64,000 bases of DNA from NCBI GenBank assembly GCA_016124445.1, contig WGNR01000010.1, positions 248,001-312,000 on the forward strand. Reading direction: 5' to 3'. Within the stretch, counting starts at the first letter, position 1. Each line of letters opens with the position of its first letter. Below the pieces are notes generated by a model that was given only the letters and a program-made list of their open reading frames with translations, searched no databases and was not told the DNA's origin. Shown here one piece after another: positions 45,190 through 54,310 of this stretch. Made by a program: the position numbers and the translations under genes. This stretch comes from a bacterium (lineage in GTDB: Bacteria; Planctomycetota; Planctomycetia; Pirellulales; Pirellulaceae).

Positions 45190-47295
45190 TTAGAACTTCA
45201 CTTCAATAATCGTGAAGTCGTCGTCCAGCACGTCGCTTCCTCGAATCTCTCGATCGCGGTTCCATAATGCGTCCAGCACCGAGTCTTCCTGCTGGAACTG
45301 CTGTTGCATGAACTCGACGAAGTCCTCGAATTTCGTGTGCTCTCCCGCGGGCGTTTCAATCTCGAAAACGCCATCACTATAGGCAAACAGCGATGCCCCT
45401 GAGGGAACGTCGATTTCCGCGGACTCGAATTCCGAGTCCTCCATCATCCCTACCAACGGTCCTTTCGATGCCAGTTGCTCGATTTGCAGTCCCTCTCCGT
45501 TTTGAGAGATAAGCAGTGCCGGTGGATGTCCACCGCCGGCCCAGGTCAGCTTGGAATTCTTCCGGTCGTAGATACCATACCAGGCAGAGAAGCAGCGGTC
45601 GCCGTGATCTTCCATCGGGAAGCGGTTGTTGAGTTGGGCCAGCACTTCCGACGGGTTGTGGAAGTCGGTGTTCGGCAAAGCCATCGATTTGAGCAGGTTC
45701 AAAACCGAGACCGACAACAGCGAGGCATCCAGGCCATGTCCGAAGACATCGAGAATATAGAAGGCACAATGATCTTCGTCGATCCAATGAAAGCCAAGGG
45801 CATCGCCTGCCAAATCGGTCGCCGGAAGCCATCGCCAGTCGATCCGCAAGGGAGTGGTCGTAGGAGGCGGAATCAACGCCCGCACGTAGTTTTCGGCCGC
45901 CGCCAGATCTTTCCGCATCTGCTGATATTGGCCACGCCCCAAGACAGCCGTCATGATCGCGTTGGACAGCCGCGCGGAAGTTACCGGCTTGAGCAAATGA
46001 ACCGACGCGCCTGCCTTTTTGGCTTTGACCGCATCTTCCGGCACATTGGCGGTGGTCAACATGATGACCGGGATCGGCGAGTACCGCTGGTTGGCTTTTA
46101 ACTTCGCGCACAACTCGAAGCTATCGTCTTTCGGCAAATGCCCGTCGATGATGATCAATCCGAAAGGCTCGCCCTGGGCATGCTGACTTTCGAGTTTGGC
46201 CCACATGCTTTCCCCATCGTGAACCATGGTCGGCACGGTTTGCCATTGGACCAGGCTCTTTTCGAGTTCGGAGCGATCCGATTTTTCTCGCACGATGAGA
46301 ACCGGTAGGTCGGGAATCAGACCAAGCTGCGTTCGTTCGATCGTTTGCCGAGTCTGAACGCCGGCCAGGGGGAATTTGCAGGTGAAGCTTACTTGGCGTG
46401 GGCAGTTTGCTCCTTTTTCGCTAACCCACAGCGAGCCGCCGAGCAGACCGATTATTTCCGCAGAGATCGCCAGTCCCAGATCGCTGGTCGATTGGTACCG
46501 GGCCAGGTTCATACCGCGACCTGTTTCCCATTGGCGCATTTTGGGAGGTGCCTTCGTGCCTGAATGGAGTCCTTCGGCCGTTAATTGGAACATCAATTCA
46601 ACGACATCTTCCGTACGCGATTTGCACGATACTCGCATCACAACATCTCCTTCGTCTGATGCCGTGACGTAGGCAAGCAGGTTACGTAGGACATGCTTGA
46701 TACGTTCCAGGTCGCCGATGACACTTTCGGGAACGCGCGTTTGAACGAAGAACGAAACTTTGTGATCGCTAAGTTTCGCCTGCTGTACGTAAGGAGCCAG
46801 CAGTTCCTCGATGACTGCCCGAACGGCGAATACGACCGGGCGAAGTTTCAGGCGGCCGACGTCGACTTCGGCCAGGTCGAGAATGTCGTCGATGAGCGAT
46901 TGCAGCGACTCGGCGCTCGTATGAATGGTCGAAACGTGGTCTCGCTGGCGATAGCCGAGATCTTCTTCCGATAGGAGTTGGGCTGCGTCGAGAATGCCTA
47001 TGATCGGCTTGCGAATGTCATTGGCCAGACTCGCCAGCAATTGACTCCGGGCGTTCTGTTCGCGTGCCAGACGGGCTTCGATGCTTTCCAGTGAGGCTTC
47101 GCGATCGTGCGATTGGGTTTGAAGTGTCCAAACTAGAATGGCAATGCCGGCCGCCAGGGTGAGCAGGCCCATTACCAGGGGATTGCTGACATTCAGAAGC
47201 CAAACAATGCCCCACAATAGGAGCGAGACACAGACCAGTGCTGCGATACTTCGGACGATCGAACCCATATTCCGCTCACAAAGGATGTCGGACAC
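45190..47295 (-). CDS. Membrane regulator: degenerate histidine kinase, receiver and SpoIIE-type phosphatase
   Basis: A 701-residue protein with two membrane segments near 12-34 and 38-60, a kinase-like part (dimerisation helix SLANDIRKPIIGILDAAQLL), a receiver domain (330-455: VLIVREKSD, IIIDGHLPKDDSFE with D384, VIMLTTAN, LLKP), and a C-terminal SpoIIE/PP2C phosphatase (483-701; ATDLAGDALGFHWI, FYILDVFGHGLDASL with D516, YSDGVFEI, DDFTIIEVKF). The kinase part has Asn at 92 where the phospho-accepting His belongs, and clear G1/N boxes are missing, so it is probably a sensor without kinase activity. SpoIIE-type phosphatases act on anti-sigma-factor antagonists. Its place inside the secretion locus suggests control of secretion genes. 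A start at residue 10 (47268) is also possible. Confidence 0.85.
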   Translation of the reverse strand: MSDILCERNMGSIVRSIAALVCVSLLLWGIVWLLNVSNPLVMGLLTLAAGIAILVWTLQTQSHDREASLESIEARLAREQNARSQLLASLANDIRKPIIGILDAAQLLSEEDLGYRQRDHVSTIHTSAESLQSLIDDILDLAEVDVGRLKLRPVVFAVRAVIEELLAPYVQQAKLSDHKVSFFVQTRVPESVIGDLERIKHVLRNLLAYVTASDEGDVVMRVSCKSRTEDVVELMFQLTAEGLHSGTKAPPKMRQWETGRGMNLARYQSTSDLGLAISAEIIGLLGGSLWVSEKGANCPRQVSFTCKFPLAGVQTRQTIERTQLGLIPDLPVLIVREKSDRSELEKSLVQWQTVPTMVHDGESMWAKLESQHAQGEPFGLIIIDGHLPKDDSFELCAKLKANQRYSPIPVIMLTTANVPEDAVKAKKAGASVHLLKPVTSARLSNAIMTAVLGRGQYQQMRKDLAAAENYVRALIPPPTTTPLRIDWRWLPATDLAGDALGFHWIDEDHCAFYILDVFGHGLDASLLSVSVLNLLKSMALPNTDFHNPSEVLAQLNNRFPMEDHGDRCFSAWYGIYDRKNSKLTWAGGGHPPALLISQNGEGLQIEQLASKGPLVGMMEDSEFESAEIDVPSGASLFAYSDGVFEIETPAGEHTKFEDFVEFMQQQFQQEDSVLDALWNRDREIRGSDVLDDDFTIIEVKF

Positions 47296-47406
47296 TCAGG
47301 GCCTTATTGTATCGAGAAAACAGCGATTGGACGACTAGGCAGGTCGCTTCCGGAAACTTCAATTCCGTGAACAGCAATTCTCCCGCAATCGGCGGGATCC
47401 AAGTTG

Positions 47407-48111
47407 CTATTCCACCGGATCGCCACAACTAGGCTTGGCAGGTTTGACCCAAAGATCAAATGGCGTCGACCAGACGTTGGAGACATTCAGCGACGGGACA
47501 ATAGGCGGCTGTAGATGCGATTGGGACGATGGCTGCAATACCGAATGACTTGCAGGCTTGTGCGCCGACGTCGGAAGAATGACCGGGGCAAGGTGTTGCT
47601 CACCTGATTGCTGGGGCTGGTTGAGCGGCAGCAGATAATCCGCAGGTAGCTCGCGCGGCTGGCTTACGGGAAACGTAATCGGGGCAGGTCGAGGAACCGG
47701 CGGCGTGTGCAGCGAAAGGGGATCCAACACCGGGGGAGCAACGGGCTTAACTGGTGCCGCTGGATGCGGTTTTTGGGGAGGCGTTGCCGGAGTTGGCATG
47801 GGCGACGCCGGATGTCCGCTATCTTCCATTACCGGATAGGCCATTTCATAGGGGGAGTATTCTGCTTGAGTCTGGTAGGGAACGCCAGGCCAGTATTGAG
47901 GCCACATATAGATTCGCTGCACGGTTGGCACGGCCTGAACCGTACGACGATAGCCCGATGGGTAAACGACCTCGGGGTGCTCGGTCCAGCCAACCGGAGG
48001 CACCGGATTGATGCGACGCTGTGCATCGGCCTGCGCGGAAAAGCAAATCACCATTGCAGTCGCGGCGACCAGCTTGATCAAAAGCAGTTTCGATCGGAAA
48101 TGTTGGCTCAT
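47407..48111 (-). CDS. Secreted proline-rich protein of unknown function
   Basis: This 234-residue protein has a signal peptide (hydrophobic core LIKLVAATAMVICF, ADAQ cleavage region) and a mature part of about 45 aromatic, Pro-rich residues followed by a long low-complexity Pro/His/Gln-rich region. No domain is recognised. It follows the small secreted-protein gene and the secretin gene in the same direction, so it could be a periplasmic or envelope factor of the secretion system; that is from position alone. Confidence 0.6.
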   Translation of the reverse strand: MSQHFRSKLLLIKLVAATAMVICFSAQADAQRRINPVPPVGWTEHPEVVYPSGYRRTVQAVPTVQRIYMWPQYWPGVPYQTQAEYSPYEMAYPVMEDSGHPASPMPTPATPPQKPHPAAPVKPVAPPVLDPLSLHTPPVPRPAPITFPVSQPRELPADYLLPLNQPQQSGEQHLAPVILPTSAHKPASHSVLQPSSQSHLQPPIVPSLNVSNVWSTPFDLWVKPAKPSCGDPVE

Positions 48112-48141
48112 GACAGGTGTTCCAAGGAAAAGATCAGCTGG

Positions 48142-48774
48142 TTAAGGGGTCGGGATGGGCGTTTCCACAGGTGCCCACCTTGGAGCTACCTGGTCATCGG
48201 CCGCGAAGACATGCCAGGCATGGTCACCGCTGAGATAGTTCCATACCCAAGAGGCCCTGCGAGGAGCAAGGAAATCCATGCGGTTGCCGACCTCTGGAGC
48301 CGGCATCCGGAGTGGGTCTCGGCGGTCGAATTGTTCGTTGAACTTCGAAAGCAAATTGATCCGGCGATTGAATGCCCGGTGCGGTTCCAGGTGATTGTCG
48401 GAGTAACTGATGTCGATCATGCGCCGCGTCTGAGGGGTGTAGACCAGCGTGGAGAAGATCTCCGATTCATGAAAACGGCTCCCGCGTACATCGGTGAACG
48501 ACCACTGGATCTTGGCGTAGGTATGCACCACATCTCCGGCTGGTCGGACGCGAACTTCCAGCGTCCGCATCGGGTCTTCGCCGGCGACTGGGTAATAGGC
48601 AAGGATGCAGCGTCTGCCGATATCGACCGCCAGCTTTTCCAGTTCTCCCATCGGTTGCACGGCTGGGCGCATGGGGGCATAGAAGCCTTCCTCTTGCGCA
48701 TGGCCGGTTCGAGCTCCCCAAGAGAGCAGGAGCAAGCTAACGGCGGCAATTTGGAAAAACACGTTCTGTGACAT
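48142..48774 (-). CDS. Secreted protein of unknown function downstream of sctC
   Basis: A 210-residue protein. The ATG at 48774 is chosen because it starts a signal peptide (MSQNVFFQIAAVSLLLLSWG...GHAQ) and has an AGAAGG ribosome-binding site; a longer in-frame version would overlap sctC. The mature part mixes alpha/beta segments such as VRVRPAGDVVHTYAKIQWSF and FSTLVYTPQTRRMIDISYSD. No family recognised. Directly following sctC, it may be a secretin partner (for instance taking the role of a pilotin), but there is no lipobox. Confidence 0.6.
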   Translation of the reverse strand: MSQNVFFQIAAVSLLLLSWGARTGHAQEEGFYAPMRPAVQPMGELEKLAVDIGRRCILAYYPVAGEDPMRTLEVRVRPAGDVVHTYAKIQWSFTDVRGSRFHESEIFSTLVYTPQTRRMIDISYSDNHLEPHRAFNRRINLLSKFNEQFDRRDPLRMPAPEVGNRMDFLAPRRASWVWNYLSGDHAWHVFAADDQVAPRWAPVETPIPTP

Positions 48775-48790
48775 GGAAAACCTTCTCGAG

Positions 48791-50989
48791 TTAGCGATAC
48801 CCATTTCCTGGAACTTCCCAGGGAGCGACGTAAGTCGGTTGGGTACTTCTGGGAACGGCGTATCGCGGTGGTATCTCGGAATCGATGCTTGGAAAGCGTC
48901 GTAGTTCACCGTTGTGTGCTGGCGTAGCCAGAGGAACTTCGAAAGAAGCTTGTCCGATCGAGTCAGACGGTTGGTGTTCCGGTTGGCGGTTGTCGATGGG
49001 ATGGCCGGGTGGACGAGACTGAAACGGCATGGTTGTCAACGATTGCACGCGAGTTGGTCCGCCCGATTGCGGACCAAGCGAGTGGACTGGCTGTAGTTTC
49101 TCTTCGTGTTGTTCGAAGCTCGTTTGAGGTGGAGCAGGGATGCTCTCGTATTGGGTTGGAGGCATGTTGCCAGGAGAATTGAATTGCTGAGGGTTCACCC
49201 CTCCAGGACAGTTTTCGCCGCCATAGGGAAGATCGATAATGGTCGGTGTCAGTAACACCAACCGCTCGAGGCGTTGGGTTTCGTGCACCGTCTCTCGGAA
49301 GAACATCCCAAGTTTGGGAATGCGTCCCAGAACCGGAACGCCTTTAACCGTCTTGGTCTCGTTCTCGCGCATCAGACCACCGACCAAAAGGCTTTGACCT
49401 TCCAGCAGAATGGCCTGGGTGTTGACGGTGTTTCGTGAAATAACCGGAATCTCGTCGACGGACGAAGTCTGCGAACGGGTACCATCCTCGACGCGAACGG
49501 TCAGCTTGACACGCCGTCCCTCGGGAGCGTCGATGATATGAGGCACGATGTTGAGCTTGGTTCCCACCACGACATTGAACAAGTCGACTTGCTGAAACCC
49601 GGAGACGCGGACGAAGAACTCTTCTGATTCTTCGAGGAATGCCTCGGTGTTATCGAGCGTTACGACTGCCGGCTTGGCAATCATGCGGGCATCGCCGTCG
49701 GTTTCCAGTGCCTTGATATTCATCATGAACTGTGTCATCTGTCCCTTGGCCAGGCTTAAAGTCAGGTTGCCTGGGTTGGGAGTATTGAGCAGCGAGCTGG
49801 CGTTGGATGTATCGAGCCGAAACCCTAACTGCTCGGTTTGCCCACTCTGGTTCCAAAGAGAATTGAACGGTGGGCCAAGCTGAAAAGCGCGGGTCTCGTC
49901 GATATCGATGATCGAAGCCTTGATTTGCACTAACCCGACGGGGCGATCAAGGTTGCGAATGATCTCTCGGTAAGAATCCATTCGCTCGCGAACATCCCGA
50001 ACCACAACGGCATTTAGACGTGGATCGGGGTAGATGACCGCAGTAACTCCAGCGGCCAGGTCGGCTTCGGCTTGTTCAAAAACGCCCGCGGGACCTTCCC
50101 CTCGATTGCGAGCATCGATAGCAGCTTGAATCTGCGCCTCGGCCTGGGTCGAGGCCTGATATTGCGCTTGTGCCTGGGCGGCGGCGATTTGCGAATTGAT
50201 CGCAGCTCCTTCGGCATCGGCGATGGCCTGGTTATAAGGCCCAATCAATCCCATGCCGCGGAGAGAAGGAAGGTTGTTCGGTAAGGGGCGACGGACTACG
50301 CCGGTATTGACGACTTGTTGTTGCTGCTGATTTCCCAGCACACCGCGCAGAATGGTCGCCACGCCGGGTACTAGCACCTCGTTGCGTCCAATCGTAATGG
50401 TCTGGTCGTCGGCCCAGGCATATTGAAGCGGAAAGACTTCGACATCGATATCGACGCTCGCCTTTTGACGCGCTCGGTACTCGATGCCCTTGAGAATCTC
50501 CTGGACTTTCGCGATGTAATCCGGAGGGCCGGTAGCGTAAACCAGGCCGAACTCCGGGTCGGCCGTAAGCGGCAAACGATCCGAGTAAATGCCCAGACGC
50601 TTCAACGTTTCGATCAGGCGTTCGAGATCGACCGCATTAATCGGTAACAACACAGACTGCATGCTGGTGTTGGGCAGGACGTGAATAACACCGCTGCTGT
50701 AATACCAGAACAGACCGTTGTCCTGTGTGATGGCATTGAGGTACTGCTCAGGCGGCATGGGCGAGTATTGAGTAGAGACCAGCATGTCGGCGGGAATATC
50801 ATTGCTGATCATGACCGAAACGCCCTGGCTTTTGCCAAAGTCATTTAGCAATTGCCGAATTGGGATCGGTTGCTCGGTTACCTGACGCTTGAAGTACGTA
50901 CCTTGCCTCCAAGCCTCTTGTGCGAAGCATGGCGACGCGACCGCAACAGCAATCAGCAGCACAGGTAGTATTTGATTCCAACGCGGCAT
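48791..50989 (-). CDS. sctC: Type III secretion secretin SctC (YscC-like)
   Basis: A 732-residue outer-membrane secretin with a signal peptide (QILPVLLIAVAVASPCFAQ), N0/N1 domains at about 25-220 (IPIRQLLNDFGKSQGVSVMI, LPLTADPEFGLVYATGPPDY) and the secretin core ending near 585 (LVGGLMRENETKTVKGVPVL, RLVLLTPTIID). N0-like and YATGP patterns are those of YscC/InvG rather than general secretory GspD. It has two oddities: an Ala/Gln-rich insert around 255-300 (AAAQAQAQYQASTQAEAQIQ) and a C-terminal Pro/Gln-rich tail of about 145 residues. The ATG at 50989 starts the signal peptide; a start 42 bases upstream adds an unlikely leader. Confidence 0.9.
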   Translation of the reverse strand: MPRWNQILPVLLIAVAVASPCFAQEAWRQGTYFKRQVTEQPIPIRQLLNDFGKSQGVSVMISNDIPADMLVSTQYSPMPPEQYLNAITQDNGLFWYYSSGVIHVLPNTSMQSVLLPINAVDLERLIETLKRLGIYSDRLPLTADPEFGLVYATGPPDYIAKVQEILKGIEYRARQKASVDIDVEVFPLQYAWADDQTITIGRNEVLVPGVATILRGVLGNQQQQQVVNTGVVRRPLPNNLPSLRGMGLIGPYNQAIADAEGAAINSQIAAAQAQAQYQASTQAEAQIQAAIDARNRGEGPAGVFEQAEADLAAGVTAVIYPDPRLNAVVVRDVRERMDSYREIIRNLDRPVGLVQIKASIIDIDETRAFQLGPPFNSLWNQSGQTEQLGFRLDTSNASSLLNTPNPGNLTLSLAKGQMTQFMMNIKALETDGDARMIAKPAVVTLDNTEAFLEESEEFFVRVSGFQQVDLFNVVVGTKLNIVPHIIDAPEGRRVKLTVRVEDGTRSQTSSVDEIPVISRNTVNTQAILLEGQSLLVGGLMRENETKTVKGVPVLGRIPKLGMFFRETVHETQRLERLVLLTPTIIDLPYGGENCPGGVNPQQFNSPGNMPPTQYESIPAPPQTSFEQHEEKLQPVHSLGPQSGGPTRVQSLTTMPFQSRPPGHPIDNRQPEHQPSDSIGQASFEVPLATPAHNGELRRFPSIDSEIPPRYAVPRSTQPTYVAPWEVPGNGYR

Positions 50990-51237
50990 GAAGTACTTCG
51001 ATGGAGTTTGATTGCATTGAATGCAATGCAATCGTGTTGGCAGACTAATCCCGTAGAACTGTATCGATCGATTTCATGGGTAAGACCACGATAAGCCGCA
51101 AGGACGTAACAGGTCGGATAACCGGTATAGTCCAACAACCCAGCGAGCAAGAGAGCGCGGCTAGCACGCATTCAAGCCAACAGAAGAGGCTGACTCCGAG
51201 TGATTCTTAGGCAGAGCGATGCTTCGTTGCCTAGATA

Positions 51238-52470
51238 TTAGTCAACTGCCAGCTCGGCCTGGTGCAGCACGAGGACCAAGTCTTCTTTCGTCATCGCGCC
51301 TGGCTTTTGTAGAAGAACCGACATCATTTCGTTGGCACGCTGCAACGCTGCCGTATCGCCGCCAAAGTGGTTGGCGAGTGCGTCTCTGACAGCAAGCTTG
51401 GCGTTGCGAAATCGTCGTCCATCGCTGGCTGGTGCTACCGTCGCTGGCTGTTGACGGCGGCCGGAGCGGAACCAGCTTCGCGGATTGAGAAGCTGCATCG
51501 CCTTGAAGCCATTCTTCGCATAGAGAGGGGTGCCGATCCCTTGCGAGGTTTGCCGGATTTGATCTTCCGGCTGCAACGAATCCACGAACTGCTTCAGCGA
51601 GGAGAAGGAAGGATTCGCATTCAGTTCATGCTCACGCGCTTCTCGAAAGAGCTGCCGAAACCGGTCTGCCGACCCTGACAGCAACTCCGCGACATGCGTC
51701 TTGGCGGAATGCTTGGTTTGCGGATCGCATCCCAGCAGCAGCTTAAGCTGCTCCAACGATATGTCATTGAGTTGGAGTCCGTCGAATTCTTTCCGCAGAT
51801 TGGAAGGCAGGTCGATGGCCTGGTGCGAATCGGACCGGCAAAACTCCTGGACGATCGATCGAGCTGTCAGAATTGCCACATCCGGGGGCGTATCTTCCTT
51901 CAAGTCGCGAAGCTCGCACAGGAAGTTGATGTTCTCGCGGCACGACTCCCGCTTGGCATGGGCGAAGAAAAGATCGCAGAGGAGATCGTCAGCCAGGATG
52001 GCATCGAGACTCATATTTGAGACGCCACCGACACGATCCGCCAAGGCCTTCCGCTTTGCGGCTGGTGCACTGCGGACCTGGGCAATCTTTTCTGCGAACG
52101 TACGCTGCAATATGTCGTCCAGCTTTTGTTTGGTTAATCCCAGGGTTCGAGCCTTCCGCAGGGTCGTTTGCAGCGTGATACGATCATCGCTGTTGGAAGA
52201 CCTTCGGTAGGCGGATTGGGAATCAACACGCACCACGATCTCGTCCGCCGCGCTGGCCCCGATGTAATCGGCAACCGCCTGATGAATGGCAGTCTTGGCC
52301 GCTTGAAGGGGATCAAGGTTGGCGTCGATATCGATCCGATACGCGATTACCGGCATTCCCTCGGCCGAAATTCGTTGCTCGATCGACGCATTGCATTTCT
52401 GGTATCGCGCACTCCAAAGTGCCAACGTCCGAAGATCGATTGGGTGATGTTGGTAGGTTTCCGAAAACAT
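51238..52470 (-). CDS. Protein with an RGS-like domain in the type III secretion locus
   Basis: A 410-residue protein. Residues about 153-275 match the pattern of RGS domains: MSLDAILADDLLCDLFFAHA with KRESCRENINFLCELRDLK corresponds to the [21 protein letters not shown] core, ILTARSIVQEFCRSDSHQAI to the middle helix, and TKHSAKTHVAELLSGSADRF to the final AQ..V..LME....RFL helix. RGS proteins speed GTP hydrolysis by eukaryotic heterotrimeric G alpha subunits. Residues 1-150 and 280-410 (including a Gln/Arg-rich stretch near 345) have no recognised domain. No signal peptide is present, as expected for a type III substrate. It lies upstream of sctC in the same direction. Assignment is from motif reading and needs a profile search. 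Confidence 0.65.
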   Translation of the reverse strand: MFSETYQHHPIDLRTLALWSARYQKCNASIEQRISAEGMPVIAYRIDIDANLDPLQAAKTAIHQAVADYIGASAADEIVVRVDSQSAYRRSSNSDDRITLQTTLRKARTLGLTKQKLDDILQRTFAEKIAQVRSAPAAKRKALADRVGGVSNMSLDAILADDLLCDLFFAHAKRESCRENINFLCELRDLKEDTPPDVAILTARSIVQEFCRSDSHQAIDLPSNLRKEFDGLQLNDISLEQLKLLLGCDPQTKHSAKTHVAELLSGSADRFRQLFREAREHELNANPSFSSLKQFVDSLQPEDQIRQTSQGIGTPLYAKNGFKAMQLLNPRSWFRSGRRQQPATVAPASDGRRFRNAKLAVRDALANHFGGDTAALQRANEMMSVLLQKPGAMTKEDLVLVLHQAELAVD

Positions 52471-52967
52471 AACGGGTCCCCCCTGAGTGCGGACCCAATG
52501 AGCATTGTTGTGTTGATCTGGGGGGCTTCAGCAGCTCTCCGCTGGCTGGTCTGTTGGCAATTGGCCTGGGAGCCAATGCCATAGTTTCTATGGGGGGGTG
52601 TGAATGTTTGGGCGTCTGGTTTTCCTCAAAGCAGTTCCTATTGACCTGCTTCGCTGTTGCGATTTTCGTGCATGGCAAGCTTAGGTTGCTGCTAGCTACG
52701 TGATGCAGAGGACGATTCTGCGCAGCCCTGAGAAAAAAGGTGCCAGCTCCTCAGTCCCTTCGATCAGATCTTCCCAAGGGGGGTGCGGATCTGCCGCATG
52801 GTGAAATGACAATGCATTGTTAAGAGTTCGCCCTCTGGGGCAAACGCAGAAGCTTGGAAATAGAAGTATTAAAAGCATTTAAGCTGTTATCAGCGCAAGG
52901 TTTTTGAGATAGATTGAAACCTGGATTTGGGATCTTTCTACCGCTGTTTTCAATCGGTTTCTCCAAA
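52471..52967. other. Divergent intergenic region between RGS-like gene and ECF sigma gene
   Basis: 497 bp. It should hold the promoters of the leftward RGS-like gene and the rightward sigma-kinase-sctD operon. A GGGTCC/GGACCC inverted repeat (52474-52496) lies just before the RGS-like gene start and an AGGTTT/AAACCT repeat (52898-52922) lies near the sigma gene. Small open frames here look like chance; no gene is called. Confidence 0.4.
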
Positions 52968-54296
52968 ATGAGTCCGTTCCCCACCACCCAGTGGACGCTG
53001 ATCGAACTGGCTAACAATGAAAAGCCGTCCGGGTCGCGAGACGAAATGGGCCGTCTGCTGCGTACCTATTGGCAGCCGATGCATGCCCATTTGCGCTACA
53101 AGGGGATTTCGCACGAGAAGGCAGAAGACCTGATTCAGGAGTTCATGATTGAGATCCTGAACAAGGACATCTTGTCGATTGCCGACCCCAAGCGAGGGAA
53201 ATTCCGCACACTGCTTCTGACGGCATTGGATCGATTTGCCATCAGCCAGCATCGGCACGACACGGCCGCCAAGCGAGCGCCCCAGAATTTGTCGAGCCTG
53301 GACGCGGTGGAAGGAGATCAAACCCGCGACGATCAACCTGACCCGTCTGCCGCCTTCGAACGAGCTTGGGCCCTGGAAGTGTTGGCCCAGGTCATGGGGC
53401 GGATGCAGCAAGAGTGCCAAGAGGCGGGCGAGATTAATCGCTGGCTGGTGTTCGAGCGACGCATCGTTGGCCCGCTACTGGATAATACGGAGACGCCTGA
53501 TTACGGCGACCTGACCAAAGAGTTCAACCTGGCCAACGACAAGGCCGCGATGAACCTTCTGGTGACGGCGAAGCGGCAGTTTGCTCGTACGCTGCGAGAT
53601 CATGTCCGGCAGTATGTAACACGAAATGCGAACGCCGAAGCCCAGGTCAACGGCCTGGCGATCCAGATTACCGATGCAGATACGAAGCAGGACGATGCCA
53701 AACGCGTGGCTCGGCAACTCACCGAACGGGCGATTTCTCAGTCGGTGGAAGAAGAGATCCAGCATCTCAAGAAGATCTTGGGGCAGACCTGGAGTGTGGC
53801 GGATCTTCACGTCGACAAATCGCACGAGGCTTCTGTGGTGACATCCGGTTTCTGGGATCGGATTTCCAAACGCGACGGAGACCTTAACGCGCTCGATCTA
53901 CTGTACGACTGGGATCAGGAAGGAACCGACAACGTTCCGCAAGATGTTCTCTTTCAGTCGCTGCTGGATGGCAAGCTGAGCGATGGTCCAGCCGATCAGA
54001 ATGTGAGCGTGCGGGAATGTTTATGCGGCGAGAGCCCCAAGCTTGAATTGCTTGAGGCGATCAAGCAGTGGGCCAACAATCAGCGGGTTTGCAGGTCCGA
54101 AGCGTTGCCCATCGATCAGGCCAGTGCTCTTTATTACTCGGCCATTGCCGCGGCACTATTACGTTGCAACAAGAGAATCTCGGGGCTTAATGGGCAGTCG
54201 CTCCGATCTGGTTTTCGGTGGGTCAGTGAGCAACCGTGGATTGATCCCGATGTCCGCACGATGGTCGTTTCCGCGATCAATTGCACCGATACTTGA
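52968..54296 (+). CDS. ECF-type sigma factor with long C-terminal extension
   Basis: This 442-residue protein starts MSPFPTTQWTLIELANNE, a planctomycete ECF sigma signature, with sigma region 2 to about 110 (LRTYWQPMHAHLRYKGISHE, AEDLIQEFMIEILN, FRTLLLTALDRFAISQHRH) and a region-4-like helix-turn-helix at about 165-215 (YGDLTKEFNLANDKAAMNLL). About 225 extra residues follow with no recognised domain, perhaps a regulatory module. The ATG at 52968 is preferred over a TTG 54 bases earlier. It is followed 14 bp later by a Ser/Thr kinase, a known planctomycete pairing, and then by sctD, so it is likely to direct transcription of the secretion genes. Confidence 0.8.
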   Translation: MSPFPTTQWTLIELANNEKPSGSRDEMGRLLRTYWQPMHAHLRYKGISHEKAEDLIQEFMIEILNKDILSIADPKRGKFRTLLLTALDRFAISQHRHDTAAKRAPQNLSSLDAVEGDQTRDDQPDPSAAFERAWALEVLAQVMGRMQQECQEAGEINRWLVFERRIVGPLLDNTETPDYGDLTKEFNLANDKAAMNLLVTAKRQFARTLRDHVRQYVTRNANAEAQVNGLAIQITDADTKQDDAKRVARQLTERAISQSVEEEIQHLKKILGQTWSVADLHVDKSHEASVVTSGFWDRISKRDGDLNALDLLYDWDQEGTDNVPQDVLFQSLLDGKLSDGPADQNVSVRECLCGESPKLELLEAIKQWANNQRVCRSEALPIDQASALYYSAIAAALLRCNKRISGLNGQSLRSGFRWVSEQPWIDPDVRTMVVSAINCTDT

Positions 54297-54310
54297 GAAG
54301 GTTTAGATCG

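Noticed and set aside
52670..52695. Possible sigma-54 promoter (TGGCA ... TTGC) before the sigma gene
   Set aside because: The distance between the GG and GC elements is about two bases too long for sigma-54.
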